Positions 15,650 to 23,221 are shown, numbered from the stretch's first letter. The stretch is DNA of 64,000 nt from Nocardia acidivorans NBRC 108247 (GCF_001625085.1 NZ_BDAW01000036.1:25830-89829), one strand, 5' to 3'. The notes: generated from the sequence alone by a model not told the origin. Numbers and translations: made by a program.

Positions 15650-15689
15650 AGTCTATGACCGTGCTCCGCACAGATGCAAGTACATCTGT
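15650..15689 (-). promoter_or_regulatory. Operator-promoter B (palindrome over the -35)
   Basis: On the minus strand TTGCAT (15679-15674), an 18-base spacer and TAGACT (15655-15650). The -35 lies in the inverted repeat ACAGATG-CAAGTA-CATCTGT (15670-15689), whose inner 18 bases are identical to operator A. Spacer length and the bases before the -10 (TCATA) also match operator A. Confidence 0.72.
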
Positions 15690-15749
15690 AACCTCGAATA
15701 TGTAGGGCGAGCAGGCATTTGGGGATGCTGCGAGTTTGCGAGCCAACTT

Positions 15750-15998
15750 TTATGGCAGGCTCCGCCGACGTCCACTCGTATCGTTCGGACCGCCCCCACG
15801 CCGTTGTTCAGCGAGTTCGATGGATATACCGAACCACAGCAGTAGCGCGCTGGCCAGACCGCTCAGAATCGCCCAGCCCGAAAAACCGTATCCGGCGATC
15901 GTGATGGTGATCGCCACCGCGATGAGTCCGAGAGTGGCCAGGGGCAAACCGATGTCATTCCGGGCACTTTCGGCGGAATTCTCCGGCTCCGCGGCCAT
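15750..15998 (-). CDS. Small two-pass membrane protein
   Basis: An 82-residue protein starting at ATG 15998 with GGAGG ten bases upstream. An acidic N-terminus (residues 1-15) precedes two hydrophobic segments (about 17-36 and 39-57) and a basic, Gly/Arg-rich tail. No family is recognised. A possible SigF/SigB-type promoter lies about 50-70 bases upstream, back to back with that of the CsbD-like gene. Confidence 0.65.
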   Translation of the reverse strand: MAAEPENSAESARNDIGLPLATLGLIAVAITITIAGYGFSGWAILSGLASALLLWFGISIELAEQRRGGGPNDTSGRRRSLP

Positions 15999-16045
15999 CG
16001 CCACACACCCTCCCGGATCGCAGATACACAACCGATATCGGCGGG

Positions 16046-16070
16046 GTACCCGCGCGGACCCGCCCCAATC
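16046..16070 (-). promoter_or_regulatory. Weak candidate SigF/SigB-type promoter
   Basis: On the minus strand GATT (16070-16067), 15 bases, then GGGTAC (16051-16046). This fits the looser Streptomyces SigB consensus GNNT-N14-16-GGGTAC/T but not the stricter GTTT form. It would drive the membrane-protein gene starting at 15998. Confidence 0.4.
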
Positions 16071-16118
16071 ACCTCCGGCGGCGTGATGCTCCGCACGAGA
16101 CATGTTGGCGCACGCGGC

Positions 16119-16143
16119 GTTTCGGCCCGGAAGGCACGGGTAT
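16119..16143 (+). promoter_or_regulatory. SigF-type promoter of the CsbD-like gene
   Basis: GTTT (16119-16122), 15 bases, GGGTAT (16138-16143): an exact match to the mycobacterial SigF consensus GTTT-N15-GGGTA, 43 bases before the CsbD-like start. The flanks (CGTTTCG before, TATCG after) are the same as in the promoter at 18825-18849. Confidence 0.75.
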
Positions 16144-16186
16144 CGCCGCTTTGTCAGGCAATACCGAGACTGTGGAGGTGAATCTC

Positions 16187-16435
16187 TTGTCCGAGCACGA
16201 AAAGGGCGGGTTCCGCGAAGGCTTCGAAGGCACCGTGGAAGGTGCCAAGGGCAAAATCAAGGAGGCCGCCGGCACCGTCGTCGGCAATGATGAGCTCCGT
16301 GAAGAGGGCCGGGCCCAGCAGAGCAAGGCGGAGTCCCAGCGCGAGGCGGCCGCTCGTGAGGCCGAGGCCGAGAAGGCCCGCGCCGAAGCCGAGATCGACA
16401 AGCAGCGTCAGCGCGCGTATCAGCAGAACGACTAA
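16187..16435 (+). CDS. CsbD-family stress protein (microaggregate-binding-protein-like)
   Basis: An 82-residue, highly charged helical protein. GFEGTVEGAKGKIKEAAGTV (about residues 9-28), then GNDELREEGRAQQ (about 30-42), is the CsbD signature, followed by an Ala/Glu/Lys coiled-coil tail. CsbD-like proteins are general-stress proteins of unknown mechanism; in Bacillus csbD belongs to the SigB regulon. TTG 16187 is chosen because GGAGG lies eight bases upstream; a longer start at 16151 lacks one. The SigF-type promoter just upstream ties it to the sigF gene 3 kb away. Confidence 0.85.
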   Translation: MSEHEKGGFREGFEGTVEGAKGKIKEAAGTVVGNDELREEGRAQQSKAESQREAAAREAEAEKARAEAEIDKQRQRAYQQND

Positions 16436-16472
16436 CGGCTGATCGTGCTCTGAACTGATCGAGCACAACCGG

Positions 16473-16502
16473 ATCGCCCGGCGGGAACACCCGCCGGGCG
16501 AT
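16473..16502 (+). terminator. Hairpin terminator after the CsbD-like gene
   Basis: Thirteen-base perfect arms (16473-16485 and 16490-16502) around a four-base loop AACA, 38 bases after the stop. Confidence 0.8.
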
Positions 16503-16627
16503 TCCCGTGCGCGGGTGCTGTGGGAAATGCCACCGACCGGCACCGGGGCGGCATATTGAAACCTGTTCCAACCGTATGTTAGGTCTGGGAGCAGTGGTTT
16601 GATCAACTGAACTGGACAGGTGGACCC

Positions 16628-17461
16628 GTGGTGGATGTGCCCGCGTATTTCGATGAGGTGGACGGTGGCTTCGTGCCCACCGGGTACGCCGCCAGTCAGT
16701 GGTCCGCGGCGCAGGTGGTCGGACCCGCGCTCTGCGGGCTGATGGCGCGGGAGCTGGAGCGCGCGCACGCCACCGACGGTTTCGTCCCCGTACGCCTCAC
16801 CGTCGACATGTTCAGCGCGGCCCGCTTCGAGCACACCACCACGCCGATGGTCCGGGTGCGCGACGGTAAACGCATTCGCGTCGCGGATGTGACGGTGGTG
16901 CAGGGCGGCAAGGTGGCCGCACGGGCCTCGGCGGTACTGCTGCAACCCTCGGAACAGCCGCCAGGGGCGCTGTGGCGGCGCGAATTCGAGCCGTCCCCGC
17001 CCGCACTCGATATCGCGTCCCCGTCACCGCTGCCGCAGATTCCGCTCTTCAACAGCGACGGCAATCCGAACCAGTGGTCCTCGGTGCCCACCGAACATGA
17101 GAACGCCACCCGCAAGCGCACCTGGCAGAACCCGATCCGGGTGATCGCGGGGGAGGAGCTGTCCCCGTTCACCCGCGCCGCGGTGGTCGGCGAGGCCACC
17201 AGCATGATGACCAACTGGGGTGACGCGGGCATCGGATTCATCAATACCGATATGACACTTGCCCTTTCGCGCATGCCGGAGGGCTATGAGATCGGTGTGC
17301 AGGCGGACAGCCACTTCAGCGAACGCGGTATGGCGGTCGGGGTGGCGACGCTGTTCGATCGGCGCGGATCCTTCGGCAGCGCCATGGTCACCTCGGTCTC
17401 CAACGCCGCGCGCCAGATCAGCAGCGCCCAGCTCGACGCGGTGATGATCGCGCGCAGCTGA
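16628..17461 (+). CDS. Thioesterase-like double-hotdog protein
   Basis: A 277-residue protein of the thioesterase-like superfamily (TesB-related, two fused hotdog folds). FVPVRLTVDMFSAARFE (about residues 53-69) and RIRVADVTVVQGGKVAARASA (split across about 82-102) mark the first hotdog; GYEIGVQADSHFSERGMAVG (about 220-239) marks the second. It probably acts on acyl-CoA or acyl-carrier esters in the cytosol; the substrate is unknown. GTG 16628 is the start, with a second GTG right after it. Gene context gives no partner. Confidence 0.8.
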   Translation: MVDVPAYFDEVDGGFVPTGYAASQWSAAQVVGPALCGLMARELERAHATDGFVPVRLTVDMFSAARFEHTTTPMVRVRDGKRIRVADVTVVQGGKVAARASAVLLQPSEQPPGALWRREFEPSPPALDIASPSPLPQIPLFNSDGNPNQWSSVPTEHENATRKRTWQNPIRVIAGEELSPFTRAAVVGEATSMMTNWGDAGIGFINTDMTLALSRMPEGYEIGVQADSHFSERGMAVGVATLFDRRGSFGSAMVTSVSNAARQISSAQLDAVMIARS

Positions 17462-17661
17462 GCGGGGCGAACCCTATGACAGACGTCCCGGGCCGTGTCA
17501 GAATATGACGAGGTTGAGACTACAGCCGCTCCGGTTCGTGCACGGAGCCGTCCCCCGGGGGTAAACCGAGGGGGACAGTAGTATTCGCCTGCGCCACAGG
17601 CGACAACTCGTCATGTGCTCCGTGCGCGTAACTGGAATTCCCTGTTTCGGGAGGTCTAGTC

Positions 17662-18042
17662 ATGTCAGCAATCGCTGTGTTGCAGCGCGATGTCCGCCCC
17701 GACGCCGGATCGAGCCATCCACCCCCGCCGCCGGACCGGCGTTGCGTCATCGTGCGCGTCGATGGTGAAATCGACGCCGCCGTGCTCGCGGAGTTCACCG
17801 CGGCGCTCGATGAGGCCGTGGCCGCGAGCACGCGCGCCGTGGTCGTCGATCTACGCCGGGCGCGGTTCCTGAGCATCGGTGGCGCGCTCGCGCTGGCCAC
17901 AGCGAAGGTGTCCGCGTCGGCGCGCGGAGTCGATCTGCGCGTGATCGCCGTCCGCCGGGAGATCGAGCGCGTGCTCGAGGTGACCGGGGTGCGGCCGCTG
18001 TTCTACTGGTATCAGTCGGTTCAGGCGGCTTTGGAAGCTTAG
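17662..18042 (+). CDS. STAS-domain anti-sigma-factor antagonist-like protein
   Basis: A 126-residue protein with a Pro-rich leader (residues 1-25) and a STAS domain (about 27-122). The usual phospho-site motif (D-S/T-x-G after a FLD strand) reads RFLSIGGALAL: the phosphorylatable serine position is Ile and a Ser stands one residue early. If so, it would not be switched off by phosphorylation in the normal way. It heads a same-direction group with PAS-ANTAR, anti-sigma and sigF genes and so probably belongs to the SigF partner-switching network. Confidence 0.85.
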   Translation: MSAIAVLQRDVRPDAGSSHPPPPPDRRCVIVRVDGEIDAAVLAEFTAALDEAVAASTRAVVVDLRRARFLSIGGALALATAKVSASARGVDLRVIAVRREIERVLEVTGVRPLFYWYQSVQAALEA

Positions 18043-18810
18043 TTGCCGACGCAGATAGGATGGGGCCGAGCGGATTTCGGCCCCACCGATCCGCTCCCGG
18101 AAGCTCATTCCGCAGCGGATAATCATGAGGTGATACCCAGCGGGGAACTCTCCAACGATGCGCAGGCGCTCGATCAGGTGATCGGGGTTGGCCGTCCCCA
18201 CAGTGTCGGCAGCTTCCGATTCTGGTCCGCCGACCAGCGGTGGGAATGGTCCGACGAGGTGGCCGTCATGCACGGCTACGCCCCCGGAACCGTGGAACCG
18301 ACCACCGATTTGCTGCTCATGCACAAGCATCCGGAGGACCGCGCCCAGGTCGCCACCTCCCTTGCCCGGGCTGTCGAGAACGGGGAGCCGTTCTGCAGCC
18401 GCCACCGCATCGCCGATACCGGCGGTGTGGTGCACCATGTGATCGTGGTGGGTGACCATATGGTCGACGACGCCAACAGGGTGGTCGGCACCACCGGCTA
18501 CTACATCGACGTAACCGACACACTGGCCGAACATCGGCAGGAGACCTTGGACGGCACGCTGCCCGAGCTCTACCGGGCCCGCGCCGTCATCGAACAGGCC
18601 AAGGGGGCGTTGATGCTGGTCTACGGCATCAGCGCCGAACAGGCTTTTCGGGTGCTGACCTGGCGATCTCAGGAAACCAACACCAAACTTCGGACCCTCT
18701 CCCAGCATCTGGTCGCCGAGGCGGTCGATATGGGCGGCGCGGCGGTCGAGCTGCGCACCCGCTTCGATCACCTGCTGTTGACGGTGCACGAACGGCTCGA
18801 ACCGGATTAA
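18043..18810 (+). CDS. PAS-ANTAR RNA-binding antiterminator
   Basis: A 255-residue protein whose start at TTG 18043 touches the upstream stop; GTG 18130 is an alternative. A PAS fold spans about residues 53-160 (GSFRFWSADQRWEWSDEV, then GGVVHHVIVVGDHMVDD). An ANTAR domain spans about 185-240 (RARAVIEQAKGALMLVYG, SQETNTKLRTLSQHLV). ANTAR proteins bind paired RNA hairpins and stop termination; the PAS part would sense redox, light or a small ligand. The neighbours suggest a link between this sensor and stress-sigma control. Confidence 0.9.
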   Translation: MPTQIGWGRADFGPTDPLPEAHSAADNHEVIPSGELSNDAQALDQVIGVGRPHSVGSFRFWSADQRWEWSDEVAVMHGYAPGTVEPTTDLLLMHKHPEDRAQVATSLARAVENGEPFCSRHRIADTGGVVHHVIVVGDHMVDDANRVVGTTGYYIDVTDTLAEHRQETLDGTLPELYRARAVIEQAKGALMLVYGISAEQAFRVLTWRSQETNTKLRTLSQHLVAEAVDMGGAAVELRTRFDHLLLTVHERLEPD

Positions 18811-18824
18811 TCTGCCTCGCAGAC

Positions 18825-18849
18825 GTTTCGACACATAACGCCCGGGTAT
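18825..18849 (+). promoter_or_regulatory. SigF-type autoregulatory promoter
   Basis: GTTT (18825-18828), 15 bases, GGGTAT (18844-18849): exact consensus, 172 bases before the anti-sigma gene. This is the arrangement of SigF autoregulation known in mycobacteria. Confidence 0.8.
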
Positions 18850-19020
18850 CGCATCGAGTAACGAGCCGGATGCCGCTATCTGGCGTAAAAACCTCATGCG
18901 ATCGACATCCGAGAAACCAGTGAATGCTCGAAGATGATGCATCGGACGAATGGATCGGACAACGGCCGGGCGCGGCGTATTCCGTCTCTGTGGCTCGGCG
19001 ACCCGGGGACGGAGTTACGC

Positions 19021-19452
19021 ATGAGTGAGTGGACATCACAGCCGATGACGGACACCAGTGTGGTCGGTATCCGCATACCAGCGGAGCTGGGGCAGTTGAC
19101 GATGCTGCGCGCACTGGCCGAAACCGTGGCCCTGATAGGCGATTTCGCCCTGGACGAGGTGACCGATATCCGGGTGGCCGTCGATGAGGTGGCGACGGCG
19201 CTGATCGTGGCCTCGGTGCCCGGCAGTGGCATCGACTGCGAGTTCGACTACGACGGGCTGCGCATGCGGGTCCGGGTCTCGGGGGTGGCGGCCCAGAGCG
19301 GCAGTCTGGACGAGGGCGGATTCGGCTGGCATGTGCTCCGGACGCTGACCGAAAGCATTTCCGCGCAGTCGGGTCCGTACGACGCGATGACGGGGGGATT
19401 TCCGACAACAGTGGAATTCTGCCGATCACGAGGTGAAAGCGATGGCGGATGA
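19021..19452 (+). CDS. usfX: RsbW/UsfX-like anti-sigma factor
   Basis: A 143-residue GHKL-type protein starting at ATG 19021. The N-terminal sheet region and the helix TDIRVAVDEVATALIVASV (about residues 55-73) match the N-box helix of RsbW/UsfX. The canonical metal-binding Asn is replaced (DEVATAL), as also happens in mycobacterial UsfX. The later GGFGWHVLRTL (about 99-109) is the GxG ATP-lid region. It should hold SigF inactive in the cytosol. Its last 11 bases overlap the sigF start, which ensures matched synthesis. Confidence 0.9.
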   Translation: MSEWTSQPMTDTSVVGIRIPAELGQLTMLRALAETVALIGDFALDEVTDIRVAVDEVATALIVASVPGSGIDCEFDYDGLRMRVRVSGVAAQSGSLDEGGFGWHVLRTLTESISAQSGPYDAMTGGFPTTVEFCRSRGESDGG

Positions 19453-20260
19453 GCGCAGCCCCCGCCGTGCCCGCTCCGGGGCCGATTCACACAGCCGCGG
19501 CGACAGTTACGACAATATCGAGCCCATGTTCCAGGATCTGGCCGCGCTCGATCGGTCCGATCCGCAATGGGAGGTCATGCGCGAGAAGGTGATCGGCCGC
19601 TGTATGCCGCTGGCCGACCATATCGCGCGCCGCTTCGCCGGGCGCGGGGAGACCTTCGACGATCTGCTCCAGGTCGCGCGCGTGGGCCTGGTGCAGGCCG
19701 TGGACCGTTTCGACGTCACGCGCGGCACCTCATTCCTGGCCTTCGCGGTGCCCACGGTGATGGGGGAGGTGCGCAGGCATTTCCGCGACAACACCTGGGC
19801 GGTGCGAGTTCCGCGGCGCACCAAGGAGATTCAGCTCGAAATGACCGGTGTCATCGAGCGATTGGCGCAGCGCACCGGCCGGATGCCCAAGGCCCGCGAG
19901 ATCGCCGCGGAAATGGATGTGGATCTCATCGAGGTCACCCAGGCGCTGATCGCGGGCAATGCCTATCAGCTCTCCTCGATCGACGCGGTCACCAGCGATG
20001 ACGGGGAGAACGCGCCGCTGTCGCTGCGGGAGGTGCTCGGTGAACCCGAACCCCGCTATGACCGGGTGGACGAATATCTCGCGGTTCGCCCGCTCATCGC
20101 CGAGCTGCCCGAACGGGAGAAGCGCATCCTGGTGATGCGCTTCTTCGACGCCAGAACCCAGCAGGACATCGCCGCCGAACTGGGCATCTCGCAGATGCAC
20201 GTCTCGCGCATCCTCACCAGGACCCTGACCTGGCTCCGCGAGCAGGCCCTGGCCGATTGA
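19442..20260 (+). CDS. sigF: Stress sigma factor SigF (SigB/F/G family)
   Basis: A 272-residue group 3 sigma factor. Region 2 includes ETFDDLLQVARVGLVQAVDRFD (split at about 79-100) and VPTVMGEVRRHFRD (about 108-121). Region 3 has RMPKAREIAAEM (about 149-160). Region 4 has LPEREKRILVMRFF and QQDIAAELGISQMHVSRI (about 243-260). It recognises GTTT-N15-GGGTA promoters; two exact examples are in this window. ATG 19442 overlaps usfX by 11 bases; a GTG at 19433 is also in frame. Confidence 0.95.
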   Translation: MADERSPRRARSGADSHSRGDSYDNIEPMFQDLAALDRSDPQWEVMREKVIGRCMPLADHIARRFAGRGETFDDLLQVARVGLVQAVDRFDVTRGTSFLAFAVPTVMGEVRRHFRDNTWAVRVPRRTKEIQLEMTGVIERLAQRTGRMPKAREIAAEMDVDLIEVTQALIAGNAYQLSSIDAVTSDDGENAPLSLREVLGEPEPRYDRVDEYLAVRPLIAELPEREKRILVMRFFDARTQQDIAAELGISQMHVSRILTRTLTWLREQALAD

Positions 20261-20303
20261 GGCCCGGGCGGGCCCGGTCGCGGAGTCGACTCGCGGCCGG
20301 CGC

Positions 20304-20486
20304 TCAGATGACATCCGGCGGACCGGGCGGCGGCTGCGGAATCGGCGGCACCGGCTCGGGCCGCGGATACGGGGGAATCGGTTCCGGCGCGGGATCCGGG
20401 ACCGGAGTGGGCGTCGGGGTGGGTATCGGGTCGGGGGTGGGTGTCGGGGGGACGGGTTCGGGGGCGGGTGGCACGGGCTGGGTCAT
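20304..20486 (-). CDS. Proline-rich repeat peptide
   Basis: A 60-residue protein starting at ATG 20486, five bases after AGGAGG. Almost the whole sequence is a Pro-x-Pro repeat with units such as PEPVPP, PTPTPDP and PVPDPAP. That would form a stiff polyproline II rod, with no signal peptide or membrane segment. Function unknown. It follows the baeRF2 gene by 23 bases and is probably co-transcribed with it. The very good ribosome site argues that it is expressed. Confidence 0.65.
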   Translation of the reverse strand: MTQPVPPAPEPVPPTPTPDPIPTPTPTPVPDPAPEPIPPYPRPEPVPPIPQPPPGPPDVI

Positions 20487-20509
20487 CGTTCCTCCTGATT
20501 GTTTCGCGG

Positions 20510-21637
20510 TCATTCGGGTGGGCGCAGCAGCGCTCCCACGCCTTCGGGCAGCGCGAGTTCGCCTGTGACGGGCACTATTTCGCTGCCGGCGGCGAGCGCG
20601 GCCGCGGGGATGGCCTCATCGGCGCGGCGGATGACGGCGTGGCCGGAGAGTTCGGCCGCCGCGATGCCGACCTCGGTGTGGTGCGCGCCGCGCAGGATTC
20701 GGGTGTGCGCGAGCGCCGCGCCGTCGATGAGCAGATGTGCGACGTTGTGTGCGCGCAGGGCGGCGGTGGTGTCGACCAGACCGCCGGTGGTCAGTCCCGG
20801 CCGCCCGCGCGTGGCGCGGAATCGATCGCAGACGGTGCGCTGACGGGCCTCGCCGCACTCGGTCACGATCTTGTCGATCTGCGCGGCGGCACAGCGGCGA
20901 TCGCCGTCCACCTCCACAATCCGCCGGGGCGTGGCGAGTTCGGGCGGCCACGGATTCGCCGTTGCCGCGCCGCCGCCGCGCGATTCGGCCCGGCCGGATT
21001 CGATCGCGGCGCGGACGGCGGCGCGGGCGGCGGGTTCGCCGGTCAGCACGACCAGGGTCGCCTGCACCTGATCGGCCAGCGCGCCGGTCTCGTCGGCAAT
21101 GCGATGCACCCCGTGCCGCACCAGATCCAGGGCCTGTCGACGCGCAGCCCGCGGCGGGCGGCCGCGACCGCGCCGATTCGGCAGCCGACCCGCCGTGCTG
21201 TCGACGGTGCGGGTCACGGTGTCGCCATTGTGGTCGGTGCCGACAATGCGCGCACCCAGGTGTGCCACGGCGGCCACCACGTGCGGGACCCGCGGTAACC
21301 GCTGTTCGAGCAGTGGCAGGAGATACGGCAGCGGTGAGACGCGGACCTCCTCGCGGGACGGTGGCGCCCGGAGCTGTTCATCCACCAGCACGGTGCTGTG
21401 ATCGGTGATGAGGGCGCGGCCCGAGCGACCGGGATGCGTCGGTCCCGCGGCGATGGCGATGCCGAGCGCACCGATCATCTGCTCGGACGCCCCTGCCGCG
21501 GTGAGCTTTTCGGCGATCTCGCGATAGCGCGGCTCCGGACCGCGACGGGCGTCCGCGGTCGAGTCGGTGCTGTCGAAGTACACCGAGGCGAACGGTCCCG
21601 CCCGGTCGATCAGTTCTCGGAGACTTGTTCTGGTCAC
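20510..21637 (-). CDS. baeRF family 2 protein (Rv2629-like, eRF1-related)
   Basis: A 375-residue protein with the opening LRELIDRAGPFASVYFDST (about residues 6-24), the RALITDHSTVLVDE strand (about 73-86) and the ending ADEAIPAAALAAGSEIV...GVGALLR, matching mycobacterial Rv2629. That group is related to eRF1/Vms1 and is predicted to act on stalled ribosomes during stress or hibernation. GTG 21637 is chosen because the homologous N-terminus begins there. A GNNT-N15-GGGTAT promoter-like site ends 10 bases upstream, so the message may be leaderless. Confidence 0.85.
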   Translation of the reverse strand: MTRTSLRELIDRAGPFASVYFDSTDSTADARRGPEPRYREIAEKLTAAGASEQMIGALGIAIAAGPTHPGRSGRALITDHSTVLVDEQLRAPPSREEVRVSPLPYLLPLLEQRLPRVPHVVAAVAHLGARIVGTDHNGDTVTRTVDSTAGRLPNRRGRGRPPRAARRQALDLVRHGVHRIADETGALADQVQATLVVLTGEPAARAAVRAAIESGRAESRGGGAATANPWPPELATPRRIVEVDGDRRCAAAQIDKIVTECGEARQRTVCDRFRATRGRPGLTTGGLVDTTAALRAHNVAHLLIDGAALAHTRILRGAHHTEVGIAAAELSGHAVIRRADEAIPAAALAAGSEIVPVTGELALPEGVGALLRPPE

Positions 21638-21646
21638 TCTCGTCGC

Positions 21647-21671
21647 ATACCCCCGCATCCAGTCGGCAATC
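21647..21671 (-). promoter_or_regulatory. Candidate SigF/SigB-type promoter of the baeRF2 gene
   Basis: On the minus strand GATT (21671-21668), 15 bases, GGGTAT (21652-21647). The -10 is exact; the -35 fits only the loose GNNT form. The predicted transcription start falls on or next to the GTG at 21637. Confidence 0.45.
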
Positions 21672-21814
21672 ATGACGGCCCGGCGACACGCAAGACGCGA
21701 TCGGCACAGTGTGGTCTCGATGCGGACTCGAACATGGCACGGCGGAGTGTCGCCACCTACCTCGGGTTTACGCTCGCCAGGACCGCCGAGCCACTGAAAC
21801 GTGTTGGGAGTGTC

Positions 21815-23218
21815 TTGTTCTTTGTCCGGCGAATTCTTGCCGCCGTCTTGCTGATCGGCGGATTCGCGGGAGTCGCGCACGCTCAACCCGCCGATCCGCA
21901 ACCTTCCGGCACACCAATCTCTGGAATGCTGCCAGCCTTTCAGCGGTGGATCGACGCGGTGGTGCCGCCTCCCGCGTTCCCCATCGCGCCCGCCACGCCG
22001 CTGGTGGACGCCGGCGGGCTGTCCCCGGATCTGGCCGCCCTGCGCGCGGCCACGCTGCCGACCCCGATCGGGGATGCGTTCGTGGACGAATGGCCCGCGC
22101 GGCTGGAGGATTTCAGCGCAGGTCAGCTCATTGCCTGGCGTGATGTGACGGCCACGGCCGGACCCGCGCTGATCGCGCCGGTGAAGCAGGTGGTGCAGCT
22201 CAAATATCGCACCACCGATTCCCATGGCGCGGCCTCGTACGCCATCGCCTCACTGGCCCTGCCTGCGGGGGAGTGGACCGGCGGGGACGAGCGGCCGGTG
22301 GTGGTACACAATCTGCCGATCAATTCGCTCGGCCGCGATTGCAATCCGAGTTACACACTGGCACATGGTTTTTCGACCAGCACCAATCTGGCGGAGTATC
22401 TGCCGCCGACCACCCAGCTGGCGCTGCTGCGCGGCTACGCGGTGCTGATCACGGACCACGAGGGTCCGCGCATGGCCTATGCCGAACCGTTCGTGGCCGG
22501 GCACGCGGTGCTGGATTCCATTCGCGCCGTGCGCGGTTCGATGCCCCATGAGTTCGGCGACAGTCGCTTCGGGATCATCGGATACTCGGGCGGGGCCATC
22601 GCCACCAAGGGTGCGGTCAAGCTCATGGCCGACTACGCCCCGGAACTGGTGGATGTGGTGGTCGGGGCGGCTATGGGCGGGGTGCCCGCCGATTACGAGC
22701 TGCTCTCGCGCAGTATGAACGCCAATCTGGCCTCCGGGGTGTTCATGGCCGCCACCTTCGCCATCGGGCGGGAGCGGCCGGAGATCCTGGCGCATATGAA
22801 CAATCTGGCGCAGTGGGCCGCCCTGGTCATGAAGGACACCTGTATGAATTCATACGGGCTGCCCGGAATCCTGCAGCTGCCCATGGATATCGCCGCCAAC
22901 TTCCCGGATCCGCTGCACAGCGCGCTGGCACAGGACATCTACCGGGTGACCCGGATGGATGGGATGAAATCGCCTGTGCCGCTGTATATCTACAACGGCG
23001 GTCAGGAGTTCTGGATCCCGTCCGAGGGTGCGCGGAACCTCTACAACGAGCAGTGCGCGCTGGGTGTACCGGCGCTGTATCGCAGTGTGCCGGGTGAGCA
23101 CATCATCGCCGCGTTCACCGGTTTCCCGGAGTCGCTGGAGTGGCTCGGCGAACGGCTCGGCGGCGTCCCCGCACCCGACGAATGTCGAACCGGCCCAACG
23201 GTTCACCCGGCGAGCTGA
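21815..23218 (+). CDS. Secreted lipase, LIP (secretory lipase) family
   Basis: A 467-residue protein. From TTG 21815 it begins with a Sec signal peptide (FFVRRILAAVLLIGGFAG, cleavage after AHA near residue 23). The alpha/beta hydrolase core has the nucleophile elbow GYSGGA (about residues 263-268), an RDCNPSY Cys segment, and the late Asp and His elements near PLYIYNGGQEFWIP and GEHIIAAF. It should hydrolyse triacylglycerols or other esters outside the membrane. The start is inferred from the signal peptide; an ATG at 21734 would bury it. It is convergent with accD across a hairpin. Confidence 0.85.
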   Translation: MFFVRRILAAVLLIGGFAGVAHAQPADPQPSGTPISGMLPAFQRWIDAVVPPPAFPIAPATPLVDAGGLSPDLAALRAATLPTPIGDAFVDEWPARLEDFSAGQLIAWRDVTATAGPALIAPVKQVVQLKYRTTDSHGAASYAIASLALPAGEWTGGDERPVVVHNLPINSLGRDCNPSYTLAHGFSTSTNLAEYLPPTTQLALLRGYAVLITDHEGPRMAYAEPFVAGHAVLDSIRAVRGSMPHEFGDSRFGIIGYSGGAIATKGAVKLMADYAPELVDVVVGAAMGGVPADYELLSRSMNANLASGVFMAATFAIGRERPEILAHMNNLAQWAALVMKDTCMNSYGLPGILQLPMDIAANFPDPLHSALAQDIYRVTRMDGMKSPVPLYIYNGGQEFWIPSEGARNLYNEQCALGVPALYRSVPGEHIIAAFTGFPESLEWLGERLGGVPAPDECRTGPTVHPAS

Positions 23219-23221
23219 ACT

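Noticed and set aside
17533..17564. Possible SigF promoter before the STAS gene (GGTT ... GGGTAA)
   Set aside because: Distance between the boxes is about 21 bases instead of 14-16, so it does not fit the consensus.
20261..20274. GGCCCG-GG-CGGGCC after sigF as terminator
   Set aside because: Six-base stem with two-base loop and no U tract; too weak in this GC-rich sequence.
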